Shown here piece by piece: positions 35,893-45,100 of a DNA stretch of 64,000 bases. Every line of letters starts with the position of its first letter. Position 1 is the stretch's first letter. The notes beneath the pieces are model-generated. The model did not search any database, was not told where the DNA came from, and worked only from the letters and a program-made list of their open reading frames with translations. This stretch comes from Dyadobacter sp. 50-39 (GTDB lineage Bacteria > Bacteroidota > Bacteroidia > Cytophagales > Spirosomataceae). Position numbers and translations under genes: made by a program. The DNA is taken from NCBI GenBank assembly GCA_001898145.1, contig MKSR01000017.1, positions 1 to 64,000 of the forward strand. The letters are read 5' to 3'.

Positions 35893-37067
35893 CCCAAACA
35901 CAAACAACGAAGTACAGTCTGGCCGAGCTGACCAGGTACTTTCTTAAACTCGGAACAGTTGGCTTCGGCGGCCCCGTTGCCCTGATTGGCTATATGCACC
36001 GCGATCTGGTGGAGGACAAAAAGTGGATCTCAGAGGATGAATACCGCGAAGGCCTAGCGCTTGCGCAGCTTGCCCCGGGCCCTCTGGCCGCCCAGCTCGG
36101 TGTTTATCTGGGCTACGTGCATTATGGTGTCTGGGGCGCTACGGTGACCGGGCTGGCCTTTGTACTGCCGTCCTTTTTGATGGTTGTGTTGCTGGGTATG
36201 GCTTACAAATTATACGGCGGGCTTCCCTGGATGCAGTCTGTATTCTATGGTGTGGGTGCTGCCGTGATTGGCATTATTACATTGAGCTGTTATAAGCTAA
36301 CGCTCAAATCAATCAGCAAGATCGAGCCGCAGGCATTTAAAAGCAGGTGGCTATTATGGCTGTTCTTTTTGACGATGGCGGTTGTTACCGCCATCACCCA
36401 AAGGGAGGAAGTCTGGCTTTTTATCCTGCTTGGATTTATTTATATGGTCGTCAAAGCACCGCCGAAATGGCTACAGAGAAAGGATACTTCTTTATCTGTT
36501 GTTCTTTTAGCAGGTACGGGGTTCTGGCAATACGAGCCCGGCGAGCTTATCAAATTAGGTCTCTTTTTCACCGAGGCCGGTGCATTCGTGTTTGGCAGTG
36601 GCCTTGCGATCATCCCGTTTTTGCAGGCGGGTGTTGTAGGTGAAATGGGCTGGCTCAACGAGCAGCAGTTCCTTGATTCTGTCGCTGTAGCTATGATCAC
36701 GCCTGGGCCCGTTGTGATCACAGTAGGTTTCATCGGCTTTCTGGTCTCCGGATTTGCAGGTGCAGGCGTGGCGGCGTTGGGCGTTTTTCTTCCTTGCTTT
36801 GTTTTCACGGTTTTGCCTGCACCTTACTTTAAAAAGATCTCCAAAAATACGAGTATCAAGGCGTTTGTCGATGGGATCACAGCAGCTGTAGTCGGCGCGC
36901 TGGTCGGATCGGTATTCGTCATTGCCACCCGCTCGATCATCGATGTGGCGTCTGCCGTTATCGCCTTGGCAACGATCCTTTCACTGATTTATATCAAGAA
37001 ATTGCAAGAGCCTTACATCATCCTGGCTGCCGCCATCATTGGCTTTTGTCTTAAAACATATTTATAA
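35880..37067 (+). CDS. chrA: Chromate transporter ChrA
   Basis: This 395-aa two-domain CHR-family transporter has the first-half signature FGGPVALIGYMHRDLVEDKKWISEDEYREGLALAQLAPGPLAAQLGVYLGY and the second-half copy GSGLAIIPFLQAGVVGE...TPGPVVITVGFIGF. It would export chromate from the cytoplasm. It is last in the operon and convergent with the ABC permease gene 38 bp away. Confidence 0.95.
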   Translation: METVTQTQTTKYSLAELTRYFLKLGTVGFGGPVALIGYMHRDLVEDKKWISEDEYREGLALAQLAPGPLAAQLGVYLGYVHYGVWGATVTGLAFVLPSFLMVVLLGMAYKLYGGLPWMQSVFYGVGAAVIGIITLSCYKLTLKSISKIEPQAFKSRWLLWLFFLTMAVVTAITQREEVWLFILLGFIYMVVKAPPKWLQRKDTSLSVVLLAGTGFWQYEPGELIKLGLFFTEAGAFVFGSGLAIIPFLQAGVVGEMGWLNEQQFLDSVAVAMITPGPVVITVGFIGFLVSGFAGAGVAALGVFLPCFVFTVLPAPYFKKISKNTSIKAFVDGITAAVVGALVGSVFVIATRSIIDVASAVIALATILSLIYIKKLQEPYIILAAAIIGFCLKTYL

Positions 37068-37104
37068 CTCACATTATAAGAATTCATGAAAAGATAATTT
37101 CCTC

Positions 37105-39504
37105 CTATTCGTAAGCCAGCGCCTCACGTGTGGTAATCATGCCAGCTCTTCTTGCCGGTAACATCGCAGCAAAATAGGAACCCAGCAGGATAATGACTGT
37201 CCATATTCCAAGAGCGAGTCCTGAAATGGATAAAGACAAGGGTGTCCGGAATGCCATGTTGCCGATAAATCGACCCATGTAGGCAGAGAGTACAACAGAT
37301 AGCACGAATGCAATAAAAAGACTCAGTGCGCCAATTAAAAACCCTTCCCATACGATCAGGTTCCGGATCTTTTCAGGGGTTGCACCAATGGCACGCATAA
37401 TTCCAATTTCACGGGTTCGTTCCAGGACGCTCATGCTCATCGCGGACATCAGACCAATGCTTCCAACAATGGCCATTAATATGGCCATTGCCATCAGCGA
37501 ATTCACCAACACTTTCATGTGCGCGGCAATAGCGTTGTGTAATAACCATACAGGGACGATTGAATTAACGGAAACATTTTCGCTTTCCAGCAATGTTTCC
37601 ACTTCGAGATTTTTGTCTGTGGCATTTTTTCGGGAGCGATCTGCATAGGCAACCCTTAACAACCTGGCCTGACCAGGCGTGTTGAGTAGCCTGGAAAAAA
37701 CTTCGAGCGATACATAAGCCGTTGCCCCTGACCCGACATCTTCCGTAAATCCAATCACATTCCATTCCGAAGGTTTTCCGTCAACGGATAGCGATATACG
37801 GTCACCTACCTTAGTTAATCCCCTTGCCGATTGGTTCAACACCACGTCGTTTGCCTTGCTGCTGGTTAACCAATTCCCTTCCACTACGGTCGGCTTTAAC
37901 AATTGAGTAGGCACTGGAAGTGCCAGCATGGTAAAGCCTCCGTGCCCTTTGTCGGGGTATGTTTGCGTTACTTCAAATAAGCTGCCTTTAATCAATGAAG
38001 TAGATGCAGAACTCCACCCCTCTGCCTGGACAACACCGGGAAGGGTTTTTATTTTATTTAGAACCCTGCCCACATCGATGGAATTGCTCAACTGCACTTC
38101 AAGATCATAAAGTCGCTGGGTATATATTCTGTCGAGATTAGCTTCCCACGCTTCGGACACATTAACGGCCATCATGAACGTTGAGCCACCGGCTGCCAGT
38201 AACCCCAGTGTCAAGGTAAGCCGTGACCGCTGACGAAATACATTCCTGATGGAAAGACGGAACGTTTCACTAAAATACCTTAGTTGAGAGAGCTGGACAA
38301 CCCACGAGTTGCTACCCTGGCCCTTTTGTGCCACCCCGTAATTATCCAGTGCTTTCCGCACGGAAATGCGGCTTCCACGAATGACCGGAAAAGCTGTGGC
38401 AATGAGCGGAATGATGATCCCAGAGCCCACCTGCAACAGGGTAACCCAATAAGGGATTGAGTCGTTTTGGATTTCAAGATTTAAGAGAAGCGCTATCTGA
38501 TTATAAAATCCGGACGCGGCCAACCTGCTTAAAGGTATGGCGATGGCCAATGCTATAATGCAAAGCAGCAAGATCATGACCAGGTATAAGCTGGCAATCT
38601 GGACGGGGTTTGCACCAATCGTTTTCATTACCCCGATCTGACGGACTTGCTTAGCCATCAGGGTAGCGATAGACGTTGCCACAAGTACAGACCCAAGGAT
38701 TAAGATGAGAAAACTAAATACCACGAAGATCGACATCACAGCGCTCATCTGGCTCTGATGGGGATGTTTGCCCGGAGGGGGTACCTGAATTTCATGCACA
38801 TCGTGACCCGCCTGCGTAAGCTGCTGTGCCACTTCTTCTGCTTTTTTGGTAATATGCTCCCTTGAATACGGCTGCTGAGCGACCAGGATCCGGAGTTGAT
38901 CGAAGCCTTGTGCCGCTCCCAGTTGGTGAAGGGTCGATAGCGTGATATATCCATACCCGCATTGCTCCTGCCATGCAGGCGCCAGTCCCGGATCATGTAC
39001 CGTTCCCGACAACTTGACTTTATGAGGCTGGCCATTTGGCGTTGTGACCATTATTTCATCTCCTTCTTTGCCTTGCATCACCATAAACGCAGTCCGTTCA
39101 ACCAGCATCGAGCCGGTCGCAGGTTCTGTTTCACCGGTGATGTGCCTGATTTTGTTTGTCCTTTTGTCTTTGAAGTCGTCGATAATAAAGAGCAGTAACG
39201 GGTACCACTTCCCGCCCACCTTCATTCTGGCTACCAATGTGGCGTGCCTTTCTGCTTCTTTTATCCCGGGCATTTTTTTTACGGAGTCTACTAACTCCTT
39301 TGAAATAGCTCCGTCTATTTCAATCGTGGCCGATGCGGGAACGGTCTCTATATAGTTACCGGTCATCTCCCGTCTGATCACACCGTAGCCTCCCAGGATG
39401 GAACCGACGCCAAAAACCCCTAGGGCTATGGTGATTACCAGCATCAGGTTTTTGACATAATCCGATTTAAGGTCACCAATGACCTTTATGTATCTTGTTT
39501 TCAT
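37105..39504 (-). CDS. ABC transporter permease (FtsX/MacB type)
   Basis: This 799-aa protein has two FtsX domains: one N-terminal membrane helix, a MacB-like periplasmic domain (about 50-240), three helices (about 265-375), a second start helix near 430, a second periplasmic domain and three final helices (about 675-795, ending MLPARRAGMITTREALAYE). Its ATPase is encoded 12 bp upstream. It is probably a lipoprotein- or peptide-handling mechanotransmission exporter rather than a metal pump. Confidence 0.9.
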   Translation of the reverse strand: MKTRYIKVIGDLKSDYVKNLMLVITIALGVFGVGSILGGYGVIRREMTGNYIETVPASATIEIDGAISKELVDSVKKMPGIKEAERHATLVARMKVGGKWYPLLLFIIDDFKDKRTNKIRHITGETEPATGSMLVERTAFMVMQGKEGDEIMVTTPNGQPHKVKLSGTVHDPGLAPAWQEQCGYGYITLSTLHQLGAAQGFDQLRILVAQQPYSREHITKKAEEVAQQLTQAGHDVHEIQVPPPGKHPHQSQMSAVMSIFVVFSFLILILGSVLVATSIATLMAKQVRQIGVMKTIGANPVQIASLYLVMILLLCIIALAIAIPLSRLAASGFYNQIALLLNLEIQNDSIPYWVTLLQVGSGIIIPLIATAFPVIRGSRISVRKALDNYGVAQKGQGSNSWVVQLSQLRYFSETFRLSIRNVFRQRSRLTLTLGLLAAGGSTFMMAVNVSEAWEANLDRIYTQRLYDLEVQLSNSIDVGRVLNKIKTLPGVVQAEGWSSASTSLIKGSLFEVTQTYPDKGHGGFTMLALPVPTQLLKPTVVEGNWLTSSKANDVVLNQSARGLTKVGDRISLSVDGKPSEWNVIGFTEDVGSGATAYVSLEVFSRLLNTPGQARLLRVAYADRSRKNATDKNLEVETLLESENVSVNSIVPVWLLHNAIAAHMKVLVNSLMAMAILMAIVGSIGLMSAMSMSVLERTREIGIMRAIGATPEKIRNLIVWEGFLIGALSLFIAFVLSVVLSAYMGRFIGNMAFRTPLSLSISGLALGIWTVIILLGSYFAAMLPARRAGMITTREALAYE

Positions 39505-39515
39505 AAATGGGCTTA

Positions 39516-40220
39516 TTATACAGATGCTACCTTGTTTACAATGACGCCATCCGCTATATCAATGACATTTTCGAAATACGACGAGAAATCCTTTTCATGG
39601 GTGACGATAACAACGGTTTTCCCTGACCGCGTCAGCCCGGCGAATAATTCAAAAATAGATGTTGCTGTTTGCGAGTCCAGGTTTCCGGTAGGTTCATCTG
39701 CGATGATAAGGGGAGGGTCGTTGGCCAATGCCCTTGCAACAGCGACACGTTGCTGCTGACCCCCCGATAAGGCGGACGGAAGTTTGTCGGCTTGCTCTTT
39801 GATGTCTACTTGTCCGAGCAGGGAGAGCGCACGTTCCCTTCTTTCCTTTTTTGGATAGCTGTTACAGAAGTCCATCGGAAGCATTACGTTTTCAAGGACC
39901 GTCAATGTTGGAAGCAACTGAAAGAACTGAAATACCACGCCAACGTTCTTTCCGCGCCACGAAGCAAGTTCACTTTCAGAAAGTTTATCTACGTGTATAC
40001 CATTGATAGAAACGCTGCCTTCCGAAGGTTTATCAATACCGGCAATGATGTTGAGCAAAGTTGATTTGCCACTGCCCGATTTACCGGTAACGGCAACGAG
40101 CTGTCCTTTTCGAATAGTGAGGCATACATTCTTTAATGCCTGAAATGTTCCTGATGCCAGCGGGAATGATTTGGTGACATGGCCCAGTTCAATGAGATTT
40201 TGGTTCTGCTGCTGTTGCAT
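39516..40220 (-). CDS. ABC transporter ATP-binding protein (LolD/MacB type)
   Basis: This 234-aa ATPase has Walker A GKSGSGKST, signature LSGGQQQRVAVARA, Walker B LIIADEPTGNLDS and an H-loop (VIVTHEKD). It partners with the FtsX-type permease 12 bp downstream. Confidence 0.95.
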   Translation of the reverse strand: MQQQQNQNLIELGHVTKSFPLASGTFQALKNVCLTIRKGQLVAVTGKSGSGKSTLLNIIAGIDKPSEGSVSINGIHVDKLSESELASWRGKNVGVVFQFFQLLPTLTVLENVMLPMDFCNSYPKKERRERALSLLGQVDIKEQADKLPSALSGGQQQRVAVARALANDPPLIIADEPTGNLDSQTATSIFELFAGLTRSGKTVVIVTHEKDFSSYFENVIDIADGVIVNKVASV

Positions 40221-40287
40221 ATCGTTTTTAGGACAACATTAGCGGACCAGCAATGCAGTATCGCCCGCCAGAATCCTCTTGGACGTC

Positions 40288-41418
40288 TTACTGCCCAAGA
40301 TTTTTACGGTATTCGGTCGGGGTCAGCCCGGTGAACCTTTTGAATATAAGGTTAAATGTAGACTTGGATTTGAATCCGGCTTCGAGGGCAATCCCCAGCA
40401 TGCTGAAATGCTTTACCCTCGGATCGGTCATTAGTTTCTTGACTTGTTCTACGCGGTATTTGTTGATAAAATCATAGAAGTTGTCGCCAATGCCATCATT
40501 GATTAGCTGGGATAACTGGCTGCGGCCAATGTTCAGGTCTTTTGCAAGCTGGCTTAGCGTTAGCTCCGGATCAAGGTAAGATTTCCTTTCCTGCATATGA
40601 TCCAGTAACCTCTTGATTAGTTCCTGGTCGGGTTTGCTGGTCACCGTTTGAGATGGCGCCTCGTTCACAGCATCGGGTATCAGTTCCGCATCATTTTTAA
40701 AGATTTCTTTCTGCAATATCCCTTTGTATCCAAGCGCAAAAACAGTCAGGGAAAAAATCAATGCAGTTGTTTTAGCAAGCCACGCGTTATTTTCAAAATG
40801 AATAGCCACAAAGAGATTAAAGAGGAAGAATAGGTTGATCAACAGGAAAACGATCATGATAAAACTGATCCAGGAGATATCGACATGCTCTTTGTTGGAA
40901 ACCTCTTGTCTGATCAGTTGGCGATAAATAATCCATTTCCGGCGGATCGCAGAAAGATAAAAGGAGAATTGAGCCACCAGCACAATCCAGAAGACTATGT
41001 TGATCAGCTTGTTGTGGTGGTCAAGAAATTGAATAAAAGCGTGCTGGGCATTGATGGACTGCAACGATAGTGATAAAATGATAATCAGCAGAAAGGGCAA
41101 AAAATGTAAAATCATCTTCCATCTCACCTGGACCCTCCCCCCTGTCAGCTCCTTAGTGTAAAACCAAAGCAAAGGCGCAATCAGAAAAAATGTAGGGTCC
41201 CCCAGGGTATACACTTTTGCCGAGATGTGATTGATAATATCCCCGGCAAACAGAATATGAGCAATACTGAAAGACAATGCGATCAGCAAAATGGACAAAA
41301 ACAGGTTCGCCCTGCTTCTTGTGACACTCTTATTATTGAGGAGTAGTACAACGAAAATACCCTGGGCAATACCAGCAAAGGTTAAAATCAAGAAAAATTG
41401 CTCAAAGAATCTTTTCAA
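40288..41418 (-). CDS. Membrane-anchored AraC-family regulator
   Basis: This 376-aa protein has seven hydrophobic segments in residues about 5-240 and a C-terminal double HTH (about 270-375: LTLSQLAKDLNIGRSQLSQLIND... and LGIALEAGFKSKSTFNLIFKRFTGLTPTEYRK). This 7TM-AraC layout is frequent in Bacteroidota. It is 68 bp upstream of the ABC genes on the same strand and probably controls them. Confidence 0.9.
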   Translation of the reverse strand: MKRFFEQFFLILTFAGIAQGIFVVLLLNNKSVTRSRANLFLSILLIALSFSIAHILFAGDIINHISAKVYTLGDPTFFLIAPLLWFYTKELTGGRVQVRWKMILHFLPFLLIIILSLSLQSINAQHAFIQFLDHHNKLINIVFWIVLVAQFSFYLSAIRRKWIIYRQLIRQEVSNKEHVDISWISFIMIVFLLINLFFLFNLFVAIHFENNAWLAKTTALIFSLTVFALGYKGILQKEIFKNDAELIPDAVNEAPSQTVTSKPDQELIKRLLDHMQERKSYLDPELTLSQLAKDLNIGRSQLSQLINDGIGDNFYDFINKYRVEQVKKLMTDPRVKHFSMLGIALEAGFKSKSTFNLIFKRFTGLTPTEYRKNLGQ

Positions 41419-41482
41419 TCCGATGCCGTTCTAAAGTAAAAAGTAATTGTGGCGCAAAAATACGTTTTTCGGTATGATCTGC

Positions 41483-41520
41483 GTCCATAGGGATTCCATT
41501 GGACAGATTGGTTGGTCCAA
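41483..41520. promoter_or_regulatory. GTCCA/TGGAC half-site cluster, possible operator
   Basis: GTCCA-type half-sites occur at 41483, 41499 (as TTGGAC) and 41515 (GTCCAA); the last two form an exact 6-bp inverted repeat with a 10-nt spacer. The cluster lies in the divergent region between the AraC-type regulator and the His-rich metal gene. It could be bound by a local metal regulator or by the AraC protein. Confidence 0.3.
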
Positions 41521-41618
41521 AAGTATGCAAAAGTCAATTCATGGTCGGGCAGCAAAGCCAGTCAGCAAATTTTGTTTGACAGGGTCTGAGTTAGAAATAT
41601 TTTATTAATTTTACCCTG

Positions 41619-42011
41619 ATGAAAGCAATGGCCCTTATTTTATGCTTGAGACTGCTTTTGGTAAATTTTTTACCAAACCAGGACATGCATGAACTTTCCG
41701 GTGCCGCTGAGCTGATCAAACACTATCATGAGCACGAACATTCTCACGATGACGATCATGAAGACATAGGTTTTCTCGAATTTGTAAGTATGCATTATGC
41801 CGATGAACATCACAAAAACTCGGCAGGACATGAAGACCTTCCATTTCATCACAACCATTCCAACACGGTTGTCACTTACTTTTTTACACCTCTTGATAGC
41901 CTTGTCTTCCAGCCAGCTCATTACGCTGCTGCTGACAAACCAAAATTTAGCTTCGTATCCAGGCTGATTTCCAGCTTTTCTTATTGCATCTGGCAACCGC
42001 CAAAATTCTGA
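41619..42011 (+). CDS. His-rich small envelope protein of the metal cluster
   Basis: This 130-aa protein has a hydrophobic N-terminus (about 1-20) and a central metal-binding-looking stretch rich in His, Asp and Glu (EHEHSHDDDHED, DEHHKNSAGHED, FHHNHSN). It is 90 bp upstream of the CzcA-TolC gene. A periplasmic metal sensor or buffer is likely. No named family recognised. Confidence 0.7.
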   Translation: MKAMALILCLRLLLVNFLPNQDMHELSGAAELIKHYHEHEHSHDDDHEDIGFLEFVSMHYADEHHKNSAGHEDLPFHHNHSNTVVTYFFTPLDSLVFQPAHYAAADKPKFSFVSRLISSFSYCIWQPPKF

Positions 42012-42101
42012 TAATTTAATTTTCTGGTATAACAATTCTTTTCATGGCGCGCAGTGGCGTTGTGATTGGATTGATTTATTCTATCTATTAATTTATTCAG
42101 A

Positions 42102-45100
42102 ATGCTTGACCGAATCATTCACTTTTCGATCTATAATAAACTTATAGTCGGCATTTTTACCTTGGCGCTGATTGCCTGGGGAAGCTACTCGCTGACCAGG
42201 CTCCCTATTGACGCAGTGCCCGATATTACTGATAACCAGGTCATGGTTATCACCGTAAGCCCAACCTTGGCAGCCCAGGAAGTGGAGAGGCTCATCACAT
42301 TCCCTGTGGAGCAGACGATGGCCAGTATTCCAAAAATCAGCCAAATCCGTTCATTCTCTCGCTTTGGCCTCTCCATTGTGACGATTGTCTTTGAGGAAAG
42401 TGCGGATATTTACTGGGCACGGCAGCAGATCAGCGAGCGGCTTGCCGATGCTGCCAAACAAATCCCTGTCGGCGTAGGTACCCCGGCCATGGCACCGGTT
42501 ACAACCGGGTTAGGTGAAATATATCAATATGTCATCCACCCTGAAAAAGGTTACGAAGACAAATACAATGCCATGCAGCTGCGTGAAATCCAGGATTGGG
42601 TCGTCAAACGGCAGCTACTGGGCACGCCGGGAGTGGCCGAAGTCAGTGGTTTTGGCGGTTATGTCAAAGAATATGAGATTGCTGTAAACCCCGAGAAGCT
42701 CCAAAGCATGGGTGTTACCGTCTCGGACATTTTCACCGCCCTGGAAAAAAACAATCAGAATACCGGAGGCGCATACATTAACAAAAACCCAACGGCGTAT
42801 TTTATCCGAAGTGAAGGTCTGGTAAAAAACCTGGCCGATTTAGGGAAGATCGTTGTCAAAAACAACGGCAACGTTCCAATTTATATCCGCGACGTGGCTA
42901 CGGCCCGTTTTGGCAACAGCGTCCGGTACGGGGCGGCTACCCGCAATGCGCAGGGTGAAACCGTAACAGGTATTGTGATGATGCTCAAAGGCGCAAACTC
43001 CTCAGAGGTTATCGACAATGTCAAAGCGCGCATTGAACAGATAAAAACAACGCTGCCGGAAGGGGTCACGATCGAGCCGTTCCTGGACCGCCAGAAATTG
43101 GTCGATGGGGCGATCCATACAGTATCCAAAAACCTGATCGAAGGGGCATTGATCGTCATCTTCATCCTGATCCTGTTCTTGGGCAATCTCAGGGCAGGGC
43201 TGGTAGTGGCTTCGGTGATCCCGCTGGCCATGCTTTTTGCCATTTCAATGATGAACATTTTTGGCGTATCGGGTAACCTGATGAGCCTGGGCGCGATTGA
43301 CTTTGGTCTGATTGTTGATGGCGCTGTTATCATCGTGGAAGCCACCCTGCACCACATTGTCGGTAAACGATATGACCACCGGCTTAGCCAGCAGCAAATG
43401 GATGAGGAAGTTTATCAAGCCACGGTCAACATCAGAAGCTCTGCTGCATTTGGGGAAATCATTATCCTGATGGTGTACCTGCCACTTTGGGCATTAGTGG
43501 GTATCGAAGGAAAAATGTTCAAACCTATGGCGCAAACTGTATCGTTTGCAATCCTGGGGGCCTTCATCCTTTCACTGACTTATGTGCCCATGATGGCCGC
43601 ATTGGGCCTGAGTAAACAATCCAGCCATAAGCCCAACATTTCAGATAAGATGATGGGCTTCTTTCACCGTATATACATCCCCGTGATAAAAACCGCCATG
43701 CGGGCAAAAGCGCTGGTGGTGTTAGTTGCTGTCGCCCTTTTCGCGGTGAGCCTTTTTATTTTCTCCCGGTTGGGAGGGGAATTCATCCCGCAACTCGATG
43801 AAGGGGACTTTGCCGTCGAAACACGGGTGCTTACCGGAAGCTCAATCGATCAGATGCTGGCTGTCTCTAAAAAGGCGCAGCGTATCATCATGAAATTCCC
43901 CGAAGTCAAGCAGGTCGTCAACAAAATCGGATCCGGAGAAATCCCTACGGACCCAATGCCGATTGAGGCCGGCGATATGATGATCATTTTAAAAGATAAA
44001 TCGGAGTGGAAAACAGCCTCTTCCAGGGAAGAACTGGCTGAAAAAATGCAGGAGGCGCTCTCTGTCATTCCCAATGCCACTTTCGGCTTCCAGCAGCCTA
44101 TCCAGATGCGTTTTAATGAGCTGATTACGGGAGCGAAACAGGATGTTGTTTTAAAAATATATGGGGAAGATCTGGATGTGTTGGCACAGCTCGGTGGGCG
44201 TGTGGGATCGCTGATCCGGAATGTCGATGGTGTTGAAGATTTGTATGTAGAAGAAGTCACAGGCCAGCCGCAGATCCAGGTCGATTTTGACCGCGACAAG
44301 ATCGCCATGTACGGTCTGAATATTGAAGACGTCAACCAGGTTATCCGTACAGGTTTTGCCGGACAGGAGGCTGGCCTGGTCTTTGAAGGGGAAAGGCGTT
44401 TTTCCATGGTGGTAAGGCTCGATACGCTCAGCCGCAGGGACATCAATGACGTAAGAAACCTGTATGTCGGCACGCCATCCGGGCGACAAATCCCTTTGCA
44501 GGAAGTAGCCAATATCGACTACAAAGAGGGGCCAAACCAGATCCAGCGGGATGATGCCAAACGCAGAATTACGCTGGGCTTTAATGTCCGATCGCGCGAT
44601 GTGCAAAGTATCGTTTCGGATATACAACAAATCATCAGGGCCAAAATGAAGTTACCTGTCGGGTATTATGTCACCTACGGCGGCCAGTTTGAAAACCTGC
44701 GCGCAGCAAAAGAGCGTTTGTCAATCGCTGTGCCGGTAGCGCTTTTTCTGATTTTGCTGCTGCTTTATTTCACCTTCGACTCGGTCAAACAAAGTCTTTT
44801 GATTTTTAGCGCCATCCCGCTTTCTGCGATCGGTGGCATATTTGCCTTGTTCTTTTTGGGGATGCCTTTCAGTATTTCGGCCGGTGTCGGGTTTATCGCG
44901 CTCTTCGGGGTGGCCGTTCTTAACGGGATCGTGCTGATCGGCGAATTTAACCGGTTGGAGAAAGATGGGGTTGAGGATATATATGAACGTGTAATCCAAG
45001 GCACGCAGACCCGGCTTCGACCTGTGCTGATGACCGCCGCTGTGGCCTCGCTCGGATTTTTGCCGATGGCCCTTTCCCAAGGCTCGGGTGCGGAAGTACA

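Noticed and set aside
36838-36852. TCTCCAAAAA inside chrA as a possible fifth regulon site
   Set aside because: It lies inside coding sequence, lacks the second half-site at 11 bp and has no -7 element 18 nt downstream.
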